Counted from the first letter of the stretch, positions 41,200 through 54,835 are shown. The stretch is 64,000 nt of DNA from Cheilinus undulatus (GCF_018320785.1 NC_054875.1:1419001-1483000); one strand, 5' to 3'. Notes: generated by a model from the sequence alone, not told the origin. Translations and numbers: made by a program.

Positions 41200-41535
41200 A
41201 CCACAGCCAGGACCACAGCCCTAAGACCACAGCCAGGACCACAGCCCTAAGACCACAGCCAGGACCACGACCCTAAGACCACAGCCAGGACCACGACCCT
41301 AAGACCACAGCCAGGACCACAGCCTTAAGACCTCAGCCAGGACCACGACCCTAAGACCACAGCCAGGACCACGACCCTAAGACCACAGCCAGGACCACGA
41401 CCCTAAGACCACAGCCAGGACCACAGCCCTAAGACCACAGCCAGGACCACGACCCTAAGACCACAGCCAGGACCACGACCCTAAGACCACAGCCAGGACC
41501 ACGACCCTAAGACCACAGCCAGGACCACAACCCTA
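41200..41535 (+). repeat. 26-bp minisatellite, about 13 units
   Basis: Tandem AGACCACAGCCAGGACCACG / ACCCTA units, with an ACAGCCCTA/ACGACCCTA alternation. Confidence 0.96.
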
Positions 41536-41539
41536 ATCT

Positions 41540-43280
41540 CAGACTCCAGACTCCTCTGCTGTTTTTTAACAGTGAATCACCAACAGAGTAGCAGGTCTGG
41601 ATTTCCCTCGCCTCCACAGGGAAATAAATCATCTCTTGATTTGACTCAGGCTGATGACTGTTCATGTGAAAGTGATCACTATTCAGGGTTTGGATGATAA
41701 GAGTCCCAGCCGCTCAGTGAGAGATTCATTCCTAAACTATGAGCATCAATGCTGAGGATCTGCAGCTTCATTTTTCCACCAGATGTTTGTGGGTGTTGGT
41801 GTTGATGCAGCCTAAAGAAATTCTGGGTGTGAATATTTGAGGGTGTGGTGTGGTTGATGTCTTCACTCTGACTTTTAAATACTTAAAAACATCAATGCAA
41901 TCAACCCTGACCTCATGGGAGAGTGGTGACCTCCCTTTAGGATCCCTTAAATCCTTCATTCCTCTATTTATCCTGGAGTTTCCCTCTAAGAAACTAAAAC
42001 CTCTTTGCTGCAGAGACAGCAGTCTCTGTCTCAGTCCTAAAGTCAGCGTTTCCCTGAGAATATTCCCTCAGATCTTTCCTCTTCCTCTGATCAAGCCAAG
42101 CAGAATGAAGAAGACTCAGGTATCAAACAGTGAATGTTGGCATTCTGGATCTGAGCTGTCTGGTCTAAACTCTGATGACTGTTCTCGTCATTCTGGTCTG
42201 GTCTTTTAGCTCCACTCGTCTTCTCTCCTCTTATCTGTGGTCTGTCCTCAGTCTTCAGTCTGATGTCCACCAAGTTCTCCAGACCAATCACAGCAGAAAC
42301 TCCTAAATATTGGTTCAATTCGCTGGTATTTTACTGTCTAACTGTTAAAGAAATCTGCTTCTCATTTTAAAGATCCTGTCCTCAGTTCAGCTCCTGCTAT
42401 GTAGAACATGTGAGTGATGTGTAAACAGACTGCAGCCGCTCCTTTGGCCCTGATTTCTGGTATTCTCTGGACACAGACTAGTCCTGTTCTCTCCTCTTCT
42501 GCAGACCAGACACTCCCTTTACATTCACATTATCCAGAGTCAGAATGTCTTAAATCCCTCACAATTTCATTTTTCCCTGTAATGTTAAAAACGACTGTTT
42601 CATTTCTAACCCCACTGTTTTGTCTTGGATAAGGTGTTTGTGGTGGTTGGAGAAATCTCTGAAGAAAAGTCTGGATCTTTCTTATTTATTTACATAAGTT
42701 CATCTAGTTAACTGAAACTAAATAAAAACTAAGCTTTATCAAAAAAAAAAAAAAACAGAAAACTAACTAAAACTGTATAGTGCACTTATAAAACTAACTA
42801 AAATCAAATAAAAATGGATAAAAAATATCCTCAGTTTTAGTCTTTGACTCAACCAGACTGGCTGGCACCTACACCCAAGTCTGAGGAGAGTAAAATGGCC
42901 TGATCTGATTGGTTAAGACTTCAGAAAGTGGTAGTTTTATGTCTGGAGTTGTATTCAAACATCATCATTACGTAAATGCAATGATAAGTGAAGAGCAGCC
43001 TGTTTGAATATGTTTTTAAAAATGTATGATGCTCACTCAGCCCCGACATGTATCGGTAAAAAACTAAAACTAACACTAAAGCTACAAAAAAGGAAACTAA
43101 AATGAAGCGTTTTTTCAAAATAAAAACTAAACTTAACTAACAAACCAGCACTAAAAACTGAAATCAAACACAGAAAGTCAAAACAAAATAAAAATAAAAA
43201 CTCATGAAAAATCCAAAACTATTGTAACCTTGGTCCCGACCTCTCTTTTTGATGCATTTTTGGGTATCATGTTTAGAGGG
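41540..43280. other. No gene seen; AAACTAAAA-rich repeat at 42,700-43,240
   Basis: The stretch contains an A-rich repeat with many AACTAAAACTAAA motifs (42,700-43,240) typical of a degenerate MITE. Short open frames elsewhere have no recognisable domain. Confidence 0.4.
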
Positions 43281-43285
43281 TCAGT

Positions 43286-43543
43286 GTATTTTCTGGCAGA
43301 TCCATTTCCCGGTTGAAACCAGACTCAAAAAACTGGGAGACACTCTTGTTATTCTGTTTTCTTCATTTTTGACCAAAAAAAAGAAAAAAAAAAAAAAAAC
43401 GGGAAAACGAATTTTAAAAAGGGCCAAGTTTTGTTTTTTCAATTCCATTATTTTGTTTTCTTCATTAAATGAAATACTTGAGGAAAAGGAAATCCTGCGA
43501 CCCATTAGGAAAGGTGAGCAGAAATGGATCTGCCAGAAAATAC
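43286..43543. mobile_element. 258-bp element with 23-bp perfect terminal inverted repeats
   Basis: The left end GTATTTTCTGGCAGATCCAT plus TTC is repeated exactly as the reverse complement at 43,521-43,543. The interior has an A-rich stretch and no coding capacity. No clear target duplication, so the superfamily is open. Confidence 0.7.
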
Positions 43544-43549
43544 CCTGAG

Positions 43550-45860
43550 CGGACAGCTGCCTGATACTGGAACGGCAGCTGCTCAGCTGCACCCAGGACC
43601 CGGTGGGCTGGTCCAGACTCCAGGGCGACTGCATGCATCATGGAGGGGTCGGATACCTGGAGGCGGGGCATGCATGTAGCTCAGTACCAAGGCTAGTGAA
43701 GTACTGAACCAGCATGCTCCCATACTTGGCCTGACCCTGATCAGGATCTAATTTTGGCCTGAGGTGGGGATTGGACAGGATGGGATCATTCTTAGACAGG
43801 ACTGAAGTGAACATGTAGGTGGAGCAGGTTTAGTCCACGGTTGAACAGGATTCATGGACGAGTCTCAGCAGGTCTGAGGGAGGATTCTGTTCACTCTTCC
43901 TTCTAGTCAGCCATCATAAAGCTGCTGTTAATGCTGCTGTGATAAAGACTGATGGGTTTACTAGACCTGAAACTCTCATTTAACACACTTATCCTACCGG
44001 GGTGTTCATGCAGAGATTTATCAGTCATGTTTTTACCATCACTGCTGTAAATGATGATTATTTGTGTGTAGAAATATCTGTGACATTTTCGAGGTCAGCG
44101 AATTGAAAACAGAACAAGGAATCAAGACAAGCTGCACGTGATGTTTTCAGGAAGTGAAACAGCTGATAGACCTTAAAAAAGAGGTTTATGGATAAACATG
44201 ACCTTAGGGAGGATCAGCAGATGGAAAATGACCAACACCACCATAAATACATGCTGCTGGAGACCATTATAAAGAGGGGAATTACATTTTTATCCTGCTT
44301 TACTGATACAAATATGCTGAACTAAATTATACTGAGTATGACTGTAAGACTAGACTAAACATGGACCCTGGTTTAGAGGAAACTACCATGTTAGTAACAT
44401 TCCCCAGCTGGTCTTCATCCCAGTGAAGAGTCTGAAATCTTTACTTATTCAACAGTCATGGAGGACTCCACCTCTGGGTCAGACAGGGCTAACAGCATAA
44501 ACAGACAGAGAACTTTCTAAAGAACTCTGGAGGCTCAGAAAAGTCCTTCACAATAAATCAGGTTTTCAAACTGAAATCTCAGTTTTAGTTCGTAGTTTAG
44601 TCAGAAAGTGCTGGAACAAGATTTACCAACATGTCGCCTTTTTAATCATTTATGTTGACTAGAAACGGTGTCATGGTTTAATTGGTGCTGGATTAACTGC
44701 TGACCCTCTCTTTAAATTCCACTACATCTCTTTACTTCCTGTCTGTAAATTATCAGACCTTTGGAGGTGTTAATGTCACAGACTGGTTTCAGAGTCTCAA
44801 AGTTAAAAACACAGAGGGGACTCTGCAGAAGCCTGATCAGAATCAGAACCAAACATGGCGGTGGAGGAACCAGATCTGCTCGGAGTCCTGCGTCTGCTGC
44901 TGACGCTCCACAAACCCTAACAATGAAACATTATATACTAATATTTTAACAGCTTCTTTAACATTCTAATCAGATCTGATCATAAATATCAAATATAAAT
45001 TGTTTGTTGGGACTTTAACCCTTCCAGTGCCAGTTTAAGTGCAGAAACAGTAAAGTTTGTAGGGTAAAAACACAAAGAATGAATATTTTTCATAAACTAC
45101 ATGCAAACTGGATTTCCTTGAATGGGATTATCACAGCCTTGATTATGCTAATAATGAGCAGCAGCTTTGATTTTTATGCATATTATTTTTTATTTTATTA
45201 TTGTAATAAATCTACTACTGTAACTGACGTGTGTCTGTGTGGGTTTGCACACCCCATCTTTGCTCCAATCATCTTTGATTCCTCTCAGAGGGCTTCTTGG
45301 GTGTACTGGTTTCAAACTGGGGCCTTAAAAAAATCATTAATATGTAGAGATTCTTTATAAAATCCAAAATTGTTGCGCTCCAGTTTGCCATCTCCATCCA
45401 GCATTAAGTCACCCATGATAGCAGTGGTTCCCAGCCTGGGGTCCGGGCACCCCTGGGGGGGCGTCCAAGATCTCAGGCACTGACACTGTCAAAATTAGAT
45501 GTACAATAGCATGGCATAAACTAGGGTTCAGGCACATTTCCAACTTTTAAAGTGAAAAATTTCTATTTTTTTCCCCTTGTTTAAACAGATCTTTAGTCTA
45601 GAACAGGTGTGTGTGTAGGCCTGCTATGTCGCTGATTTGATCAATGAAAACAATGAAAATTGATGTGGAGTTCGAGGTGGTTCCTGTGTGTGTGTGTGTG
45701 GGGGCTGGGGTGGGTGTGAGTGGGGGGTGTAACAGTTTAACTGCTGCTCTGTCAGCTGTAGTTGCTGGTGTTGTGTAAACATGTTTAAATATGAGTCTGA
45801 CTCCACACTTCTGTTTATCCCATGCTGAGCCATTTCTTGCTATAAGTGGACTATGCAAAT
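43550..45860. other. No gene seen
   Basis: Only short open frames. A 21-codon frame in good start context (AACATGGCG, 44,855-44,920) and a hAT-like CAGTGGTTCCCAGCCTGGGG repeat at 45,423 are the only items of note. Confidence 0.35.
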
Positions 45861-45864
45861 ACAC

Positions 45865-46005
45865 AGGACCCCACAGGACCCCACAGGGCCCCACAGGACC
45901 CCACAGGACCCCACAGGACCTCACAGGACCCCACAGGGCCCCACAGGGCCCCACAGGACCCCACAGGACCCCACAGGGCCCCACAGGACCCCACAGAGCC
46001 CCACA
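45865..46005 (+). repeat. 10-bp minisatellite
   Basis: About 14 tandem copies of CAGGACCCCA / CAGGGCCCCA. Open frames across it (Pro-His-Arg-Thr repeats) are artefacts. Confidence 0.93.
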
Positions 46006-47094
46006 AGCCAACAGGGGCCCCTATTGCTCAGAGTGGATTTTTGCTAACTCAGCTGAGTGAGTTGCAGTCTCCCTCTTTGCCACATTTATTAGAATATTTA
46101 TTGTGATAACAGTTTGCTAAAGTGGATAATCCTGCCTCTATTAGAGCTGAGTTAGGTTTTTGATGTAGTGCTTTGTTTTAATCAAAATAACCATCATATG
46201 AGAAACAGGACTAAATGTACTTTAAATGCTTTGTGCTTTAAATAAAACACAAGTTAAGACCATAAATAATGTAATCTGAGAGGTTATCATGACTGTAGCC
46301 TTTCTGCTTGTTAAGTGTAGTAGATTGTGGTATGTATAGATCATCTAATGGATCAGGAACCTCTCCATCATAGGTTGGCAGACTAGGGGTCCCCAAAGAC
46401 ATTTTGAATAGGGCCCCACAAAGCTAGAAACGGCCCTGATCCCATGCAGAAATGAAGAAGATCAGGTTAGCTCTAAAATCCAGACTAGCTAGAACATGTC
46501 CACCAGTCAGCCCCGTATAGAAAGGTGTCAGCTTGCAGAGGATCCACATGTCGGCTGTCCCGTCTTGGAAGGTTTCTGGAACGCTGTTCCTGACCCCCTC
46601 ATTACTCTGCTAACAGTTAGAACTGACCCACATCCCCTCATGTCTCTGACTGGGCTCGTTCAGGAGGAGATGCATTTAGCAGTAGGAGGCCAACGCGTCG
46701 TAGCCTTTACCCCCTTTAATGGTTGGGACACCCTCTGCTCCACCCTCAGTATCTCACTGGAGAACACACGGACTCATGGACCTGAACCTCGCCAAAGTCA
46801 TAAATACACTGCGTGGTTCTGAAAGGAACTTTAATGACGTGTGGAGACCCTTCTCGACTTTTTAACACACCCTCCACACAAGTAAACAACAGTTGGAAGT
46901 GATGTGTCTGAGCCTTGACCCGTCCTCTCTACGGTCTGGTCATGTGACTCCTGGTCAGCTGTTTGTTTCGTTAGTACCAGGGCGTCATAAACGCATTATT
47001 GTATTAAAAATGTGTGGATCATCTTTAAGCAGCAGTAGTCTACTAAAAAAGAACTTGGGGTCTCCAAGCCTGGCTCTGTGGGCTCTCTGTCTAA

Positions 47095-47547
47095 TGCCGC
47101 GTTCCAGGCAACCCGTAACTCGGAAATTTCCCAGTTGAAATCTCCGATTTCTGACCTGAAAGCGTTCCAGGCAAATTACCACTTCGGTTTGAGCGCAAGG
47201 AATTCTGGTATGTAAACAAACCAACATGGCAGACATTATAAGATTTATGCTTAATCATTTCAATCACCAAAGGAGCCTGCAACTTGCTCATCTGAGTGAA
47301 ACGGAGGAGGGGGAACGGCGCATAAGGTAACAGAAGCTTATACTTTACATTTTACGGTATTTGTCGGTATTTTGAAACGCTGCCATATTGTTTAGGCAGT
47401 GATGTGACGTCACAAGTCGAAACTCGGAGTACATCGATCTGGTACGAGTTCACGGGTGGGAAGTTACAAGTTTGACTGCCGTTTCAGTGCACTTTCACGA
47501 GTTACAGGTGGGAAAAACACGAGTTACGGGTTGCCTGGAACACAGCA
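47095..47547. mobile_element. PIF/Harbinger-type MITE
   Basis: A 453-bp element flanked by TAA on both sides (47,092-47,094 and 47,548-47,550). Long terminal inverted repeats: TGCCGCGTTCCAGGCAACCC / GTAACTCG and the complement of TGCTGTGTTCCAGGCAACCC / GTAACTCG. Three-base TWA/TAA duplications fit PIF/Harbinger. No transposase. Confidence 0.85.
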
Positions 47548-48606
47548 TAACCCCAGATGCCACTTTTGTGCAGTTGCACGCTTTTGCACTGTGAGTGAAG
47601 GCGCCTTGTTAGTTAACCACTCGCTGCCTGTGAAGGCGAGGGTGTGATTTCTATTTGACAATGTGCTGAGCTTCATTGTGCAGAATTCACAGTTCTGTCT
47701 GTTCCTGTTCCTCAGCTTTTAGTTTCACTTTAACGCCGTGACCTCTGAGTAGTGTAAACTGGTGTCAGGTAAAACCAGAGAGCAGAGATGATCAGTAGAA
47801 ATGTCTCCTATGTTCCTGTAAAACGTAAAAATTCCTCTTTTTGATTTCATTATAAGCTGTTAATGTGATTTAGACATTTTAAGATGAAATCTTCCCAGTT
47901 TATCTGGGTAGATTGTACTTGTCTAGGTATTTAGGTGTCATGTAGTCATTATATTAGGTACATTTACATAATCAAACTTAATGTAAAGTGATGTGCTCAG
48001 TTTTATTGGGTAGACTCTGTGGGTTATTTTTTGTAGTTGTAGGAGATTTGTTCCTCATCCAGACTTCATGTCTGTCATCATGAAGATCCATCCTGCAAAG
48101 CTTTAAGCTGATACGTCTGATCCTGAGAGAATGATGGACCAATCAGCATCATTAGAGGAGAGCTGTGGTGGCTTCAGGTTTAGCTGCAAGCCTGTAAACA
48201 GTGGCGGGCCCTTTAATTTACCAACCGGCTCCACTGTGAAGAACGGCTGACTCTGGTTCATCTCTCTGCAGTCATGCATGTCTACTAATGAGACTGTTCG
48301 TCCAGTCACCCTCTGACTTGTTTTTTGAAAACTTCTGTCTTTCTCTAACACGTCTACGGATGTGAAATATATTTCCACACTACAGAGATGTGAAGCAGAC
48401 ATTCGCTTATAGAGACAGCTGGGCTGTTATTGTGACCTGGAGTGGGTGAGAGGAAGGAAACAGATGAATGGATGGAAGGATTTTAAACAAGAAAAACCTG
48501 CTCCACTGTTCGTTTCCTTTCCTGTAAATTTAACCAGACTGATGGGAAATAATGCCATGATCGTTTAAAAAAACCCTAAAGATCTTTGCAAACACCTGTG
48601 ACTAAA

Positions 48607-48895
48607 AGAAAAAGATTTTGTCCTTGGAGCTCTCCCATGATGCCGTTGTTGCCCAGTCTCTTTCTGATTGTTGAATCATGAACTCTGACCTTAACTGAGT
48701 CAGTGAGGTCTGCAGGTCTTTAGGTGTGGTTCTGGGTTCTTCTGGGACCTCCTGGATGAGTTGTCCATGTGCCCTTTGGTAGGCCGGCCACTCCTGGGAA
48801 GGATCACCACTGTTCAAAGTTGTCCCCATTTGTGGGCAATGGCTCTCACCGAGTCCCAAAACCTTAGAAATGTCTCTGTAATCCTTTCCAGGTTA
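48607..48895 (-). pseudogene. Tc1-like transposase N-terminal remnant
   Basis: Minus-strand frames contain pieces of the Tc1 helix-turn-helix region: KDLQTSLTQLRSEFMI next to a frameshifted VHDSTIRKRLG, and an upstream block whose start, read across frames, resembles the KDYRDISKVLG type. At least two frameshifts. No catalytic core. Confidence 0.6.
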
Positions 48896-48899
48896 TCTT

Positions 48900-51800
48900 T
48901 GACTAAAATTTAAATTAGTCTGATGATCTGAAACATTTAATGTGACAAATATGCAGAAAATGAGAAATCAGGAAGAGGACAATTCTGTTTCACTGCAATG
49001 TTACTTAAATCAGTGGTTCTCAAAGTGGGGGTCGGGACCCCCTAGGGGGTCATGAAATGCCTTCCAAGAAACAAAGAATATTTTTAAATGGTCTTAATTG
49101 TGTATTTTGCACATTTCTTTAGAAATACATGCATAAAATGGATAAATTGAAATAAAAACATGATCATTTGTTTAAATGAATGCTGAAGTCAAAGCAATGT
49201 TTAAAAAGTCCTGGACATGACGAATGCTGAACGCACGGCTCTGTTCAACTGCCACAACCAGTCTTCAGACCAGTGGGGTCCCCGGTCTTCGTCAACATTG
49301 GTTTGGGGGTCACAGGCTGAGGGGTTTAGGAATCTCTGTCTTAAATCAGTCACAGCGAGGGAAAAAAAAATACTTCAAAGTCAAAACGTCAAGAAAAAAG
49401 TCCAAATGTTGAATTAAAAAGTACACATTTCTAGAAAAAAATGAGATGTCAACAGTTAATGTCCAGAATAAAATGTCAGAACTCTGAGCAATTTCACTAG
49501 AATATTCAGAATATCCTCCAACAGTTTCCTACGTTTTCAAATTAATTTTAGGGAATTTGTTTGGATATTTTGGGGGATTTGTCTGGAAATTTTCCATGAA
49601 ATTTCAGGCAAATTTATTTGTAAATTCTTGTTAAATCGTAAAAAATTTGGAAACTTTTAGGTGTAGTTTGTTTTAGAATTTCATGCTATCGCTTTTGTTA
49701 GTCTTTTATGTCCATTTTATTCTGTTGTATCATATGTGTTATTTCTTAAAAGCCTAACCAGGGACAAGGACTGCAAATTAGCCATGGCTAGATGTCTTTT
49801 ATACATTGCATCGGTTGCACTGTAATTAAATGCAGCAATACTTATGTGTTGTCCCTGACAAATAAACAGAAAAATAAATAATGAATAATAAATGAATGTC
49901 CAAAAAAAAAGATGAACACTGAGCAACACGTCCAAATGTTGAAAAATTCGATGAAAATATAAAGAAAAAAATCAAATGCCAAGAATTAAAGTCAAAATGT
50001 TGTGATTAGGTCAAAACATCGAGGAATGTTCATGAAAACGATGAGGGAAAACTCGGAATATGAAGGAACTCAGATGTGGAGGAGAAAAGTCAAAATTTGA
50101 AGGAAAAATCCTGAAATGTTAAGAAAAAGGGAAGAAATGCAAATGATATTAAAACAGCAAGTACAGAACACGTGAAGACGTTTAATTTTGGTTTTAGTAA
50201 AAAATTCTGCTGTTCCATTTTTGGCAAAATTGTCCAGAATTTCCACAGAAGGTTGAGGAATTTCTCTGGAATATCTGGTGGATCTGCTTCAACTGTGTCT
50301 GGAATTTTCAGGAATATTATTTAGGAGTAATTTTACATTTTTTCAAGTGTTTGATTTGAAGTTTTTGAGGGATTTGCTCTGACAATTTCAGGTTGGAATT
50401 TGGGGATTTTATTTGTAGGTATTTGGGAATTTCACTAGAATATTCAGTGGAGAATATCCTTCAACATTTTCCGACATTTTCAAATGAGTTTCAGGAAATT
50501 TGTTTGGATATTTTGGGGAATTTGTGTGGAAATTTTCCATGGCATTTCAGACAAATTTATTTGTAATTTCTTGTTAAATTGTAAGAATTTGGAAACTTTG
50601 GGTGAAATTCTTTTCAGAATTTTGAGGATTTTCATGGAATCTTAAAAGTTTCAGAAAATTTGACTGAAATATTTGGGGAACATTTTAAGAAATCTGTTTT
50701 TTTAACAGGAGTTTTAAAATGTTTTCCTCCTTACAGACTATTTTTCATATTTAATATTACTCTTATGAGAACTCTAATCAATCTGATCATACATTTCTTG
50801 AAAACTTTGTGAATAAAATCAGATAAATGATAAAAATTCCCTCCATTATCAGTTTCCAAAAACACCGCACGTATCAGATAGGACACAAAAATGTTGTTAT
50901 AAAGTTTAATGAACATCACAGCTCCAAACATGAGGTATCAGGATTCAAGAATTGAAAGGTTTGTCTTGGACATTTTGGGGGATTTTTCATGTTTTATAAA
51001 TCTTTGATGATTTGAAGGGCAGTTTTCCACGTCCTCTAGGGAAATATTAAAACTGCTGTGTCATGCAGTGATGATACAAGCATGTGGTTCTCATGTGCTG
51101 ATATCATTTGTGAAGACCTGATCAGGTCTCGCTGATCCCAAATCAGAGGGAGGAACTAAAACTGCGTTCCAAACAAAGGTCACAAAGGTTAAAGCCTGTT
51201 ACTGTCACGGGAGTTTTTATAGCTGTAGTAATAATAGTCATAGAAAATCCCAGCTGGGTAGAAAAACCATTAAAGGGATCTACTGTACTATCTTTACTCT
51301 GATATAGAGACGTGTGGGGGATTTTGGAGGGGCTTGGACTTTGATGTTGGGGACAGGGATCCTTCATGGGGACTTTTAAGCATTAGGATCTATGTTGATG
51401 CTGATTTATTGATCACTGGCTCCTTATTCATATCTGAACACACGTCTGAATGGTTGAATGTCATTTCAGACGTTTACCTCATATCTGATCTCCTAGAATG
51501 ATGAAATCTTTGCCCCCCTCACAACACGGGACCCCAGGCTGCCCTGTAGCTCATGGTAACCCCCTTTGGTTCCTCCTGCTAAACTCAGAGTTATGTTAAC
51601 CATCTCTGTTTACATGTCTGTGGGCTGTTTTTAGCTGAATGTCTGACAGACGCCGACTTCTGCTCACAAAACTAAAACTAAAGTCTACTGAGAATATGTG
51701 GTTTACATGTGTAATCATAGTTCACATGTAGTCCATGCAGATTCACTCAGCTAAAGCAGACGTAGATCTGATAGCAGAGTCTGCTCGCTGCAGATAAGAG

Positions 51801-52190
51801 TATCTGCTCCAACAAACACGAACCGTCAGACATTAGCGAGGCCGGCTCTAGCTATTTTGGCGCCCTAGGCAGAATTTCAGTTTGGTGCCCCGCCCCCCGG
51901 TTCAGTAAATTCAATGGAATAATGTTGATAACCACAGATTGGAAGCTGCTTTTCTAAACTTAACACACAAAATTAAATTTCAGAAGCATTTCAGAAGCAC
52001 CTGCAGCAGTTTCTTGTTAGTGAGGATGCTGAGTAAGCATCCTCACTATTGATATTCACGTCGGCCATTTTGTTTATGATTCTTCTTCTGTGTCGGCTAT
52101 CTCCTCCTTCATACTTTGTTGAATCAACACGTTTAAACTTTAAAAAATACAGTTTCTTCATCATTCAATGGCTATGACTTTTCTCATTTC
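48900..52190. other. Degenerate A/T-rich repeats, no gene seen
   Basis: Contains a hAT-like CAGTGGTTCTCAAAGTGGGG start at 49,012 and long diverged internal repeats: 49,500-49,700 resembles 50,420-50,690 (TATTTTGGGGGATTTG / GGAAATTTTCCATG). No coding domain is recognisable. Confidence 0.45.
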
Positions 52191-52680
52191 TAACTTTTAT
52201 ATACATATTTTTTAAATATAGCTATTTTCAGCTATTTCTATGCTTTTTCAGCCATTGAATGCAACTTTCAGCTACTTTTAGGCCAAAATCGGCTATTTTC
52301 CTGCTATTTTCAGCTTTTTATTCTATTTTCAGCTATGTTAAGGCTACTTTCAGCTACACTTAAGCTATTTTCATCTATTTTAAGGCTATTTTCAGCTTTT
52401 TATGCTATTTTCAGCCATGTTAAGGCTACTTTCAGCTACTCTTAAGCTATTTTCATCTATTTTTAGGCTATTTTCAGCTTTTTATGCTATTTTCAGCTAT
52501 GTTAAGGCTACTTTCAGCTTTTTTAGGCTACTTTCAGCTATTTTTATCCTATTTTGTTGCCACTGAATTTCATTTTCAGCTATTCTTTTTTTTTTTTTTT
52601 TTTTTTGCCATTTTCAGCTATTTTTGTGCTTTTGGCTATTTTCAGCAGTTCTTCCACAATTCAGCTCTCAGCGTCCCCAG
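52190..52680 (+). repeat. Degenerate TTTTCAGCTA minisatellite
   Basis: Tandem, irregular TATTTTCAGCTATTTTTAGGC-like units (about 20-60 bp periods), with a poly-T run at 52,586. Confidence 0.8.
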
Positions 52681-53889
52681 TTTCAGCTGAAATTGCAATC
52701 TTGATCTAGTTGAGAATGATACTGTTAGGTCTACTAACAGAACCCGGTCAGAGGGCTGCGCTGGGGTCAGTCTGAACTTCAAATTTGCTGGAATTAAAAC
52801 TGTTTTAGTAAACAAGGAGCAGTCTAGGTCATTAAATGACGCTCAGGAGCTTTAACGCTCCTCATAGCGCTGAAGATGAACGTCTCCACTGATGAGCCTC
52901 ATGACACACAGGAAGAAACTCTGGCACAGAGATGCTGAGCCATCATTCTGTTATCTGAGAGGAATTTCCTTCCTTCTCTAAAAGTTGGCCTCTCGTTTAA
53001 TTTACAGACAAAGACAGGAACAGGAATGGACATCAACAGTAAAAAGGAACTCTCTGTAGGAGCTGACTGAAGTACGCTGAGCTTTTTGGCACTCATGAAC
53101 AATGGTCAGGAAAATAATTTCACCTACAGCTTAAAACAATCGATGTGTCCAAAAGTCTGTAAATATGACCCTGATGTTACTCTGATTAATTTAACCAGGG
53201 TTAGATTAGTCCAGTCTGCTGTTCTAGCTGACCAGGATGTGAGAGTTTTATTTCCTGCTTCATTCAGGGAGAAAACTTTGATTAGAACAGTAAAAATCTT
53301 ATTTGTCCAGGTCAGTGTTTAAGGCAGTGTTTCCCGACCTTTTTTCCACTAAGCCCCCCCCATATCTAAGAAGAGCTGTGCCCCCCCGACCCCCATGAAA
53401 AGTGACTCATTGTTTTTAAAAAATATACACCAGTTTTATCAGTTTTCATCATTTAAAGCCAAAAACACCAAAAGCCTTTAGATTGAACCATTCCTGTGTT
53501 TCATCATGGTTTTAGTCTGAATGACCCTCATTTTACCAACCTCAGAGCAGATAGACCATCACACCCCCCTGAAGTCTCTGGCGCCCCTCCAAGGGGGCCC
53601 CAGACCCCAGGTTGGGAACCAAGGAGTTAAAACCTCTTAAGCCCTAGCGGGACCAAACCTGGTCCTTGCTCTGTGCCCTCTAGTTTAGCACCAAACATGT
53701 TTGTGCAGTTTCCATCTGTTCCACCATTCTTTCAGCTTTCTGAACTTTATTTTGTTGTTTTTTTGTTAACCTTGTAAAGCAGATGGATGCACCTGTTTCC
53801 TTGTTTCTCACTGGTGAATCCATCTTCAAAGCTCCCGTCTGAACCGTCTGGACCGGTTAAAAGAAGAACAAAGAACAGCAGTGAGTTGT

Positions 53890-53990
53890 TTTCTTTTTGT
53901 TGCTCTGATTGGCCCGTAGAGATGTGACAGACAGAACGTTCATCCAATCACACTCTGAGTTTTTTTCAAATCCTCTGCCTTTTCTCAGAC
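53890..53990 (-). repeat. Inverted copy of 38,920-39,010
   Basis: CTGATTGGCCCGTAGAGATG and ACGTTCATCCAATCACAC here are the reverse complement of the 38.95 kb sequence. Adjacent hAT-like CAGTGTTTCCCGACC (53,325) and 38,838 termini suggest both belong to one dispersed element. Confidence 0.75.
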
Positions 53991-54252
53991 GTTTCCTGTT
54001 GAAGCTTTCCCGGATGGATGTGTGAAATGAAGCTATCTGGTGTGTCAGGTTAGTTTTTAGTGCCACTGAAATTTAATCTGCTCCTCTTGGTGTCAAACTT
54101 TAGTTCCTTTGTTAGACTTCCTCTGAAAGGGAGCTACATGGAGGTCTGGGTGATTTGAGGGGAAATAAAATAATCCCATGATGCAGAGACCACCTCTTCT
54201 CTTTCTCTACATCTGGCTGGGCTCCCAGTGTGCTGGGAGGGCTGGGGGCGTG

Positions 54253-54285
<33 letters not shown>

Positions 54286-54479
54286 CAGTGAGGTGAGGCT
54301 GGACCGTTTCACCAACGAGGGGCTCAGAGGATAGAGGAGGTCAGGAGCTGATGATCTGTTACAGTGGTGGACCTGTTCAGAATGTTCAGGGCTCATGACG
54401 GCGCCCCCCTCAGCCCACAGACCCATCGCCCATGCCCAGAACCGGCCCCGCAGAGAGGAACAGTAGTCTGGCTGTTACT

Positions 54480-54835
54480 GCAGGAAAATGAGGACAAAGG
54501 ACAGAGAAATCCTGTTTACAGATAAAGCAGGAAGTGGGGTGGCGCCCTGCTAGGGGAATTCTGTTGCAAAACACAGGAAGTTTCAAATTACAGTTTCAAA
54601 TCTGCACCTTCAAAATAAAACTCCTCCTCTGTCCATAAAGGAATAATAGAGTCAGTGATGGTTAAAGCTGTCAGAGAGTGCTGCTCTGTGAGTTCAGATA
54701 TTTCACTGATTGATTTCATCAGAGTTCTCTGGATCTAAAGAGAAATCCAGCAGACAGAAATCTAGCTGATGTTTGTGTTCCTAACAGGACGCTTTCATAG
54801 ATCTGACTGATTTACAGAAGAAGAAGGGGGGAGCA
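54480..54835. repeat. Inverted copy of 12,345-12,950
   Basis: Strongest over 54,620-54,830 (TCAGATATTTCACTGATTGA, AGAAATCTAGCTGATGTTTG). Here it precedes block A, whereas at 12.4 kb it follows the 14-bp array flank. Confidence 0.88.

Noticed and set aside
44855-44920. 21-codon ORF in good start context (AACATGGCG, MAVEEPDLLGVLRLLL)
   Set aside because: No splice donor in frame before the stop, no family recognised, no neighbouring exon; may be chance.
46496-46822. 108-codon plus-strand ORF
   Set aside because: No recognisable domain, no splice context and no conservation evidence; left unannotated.
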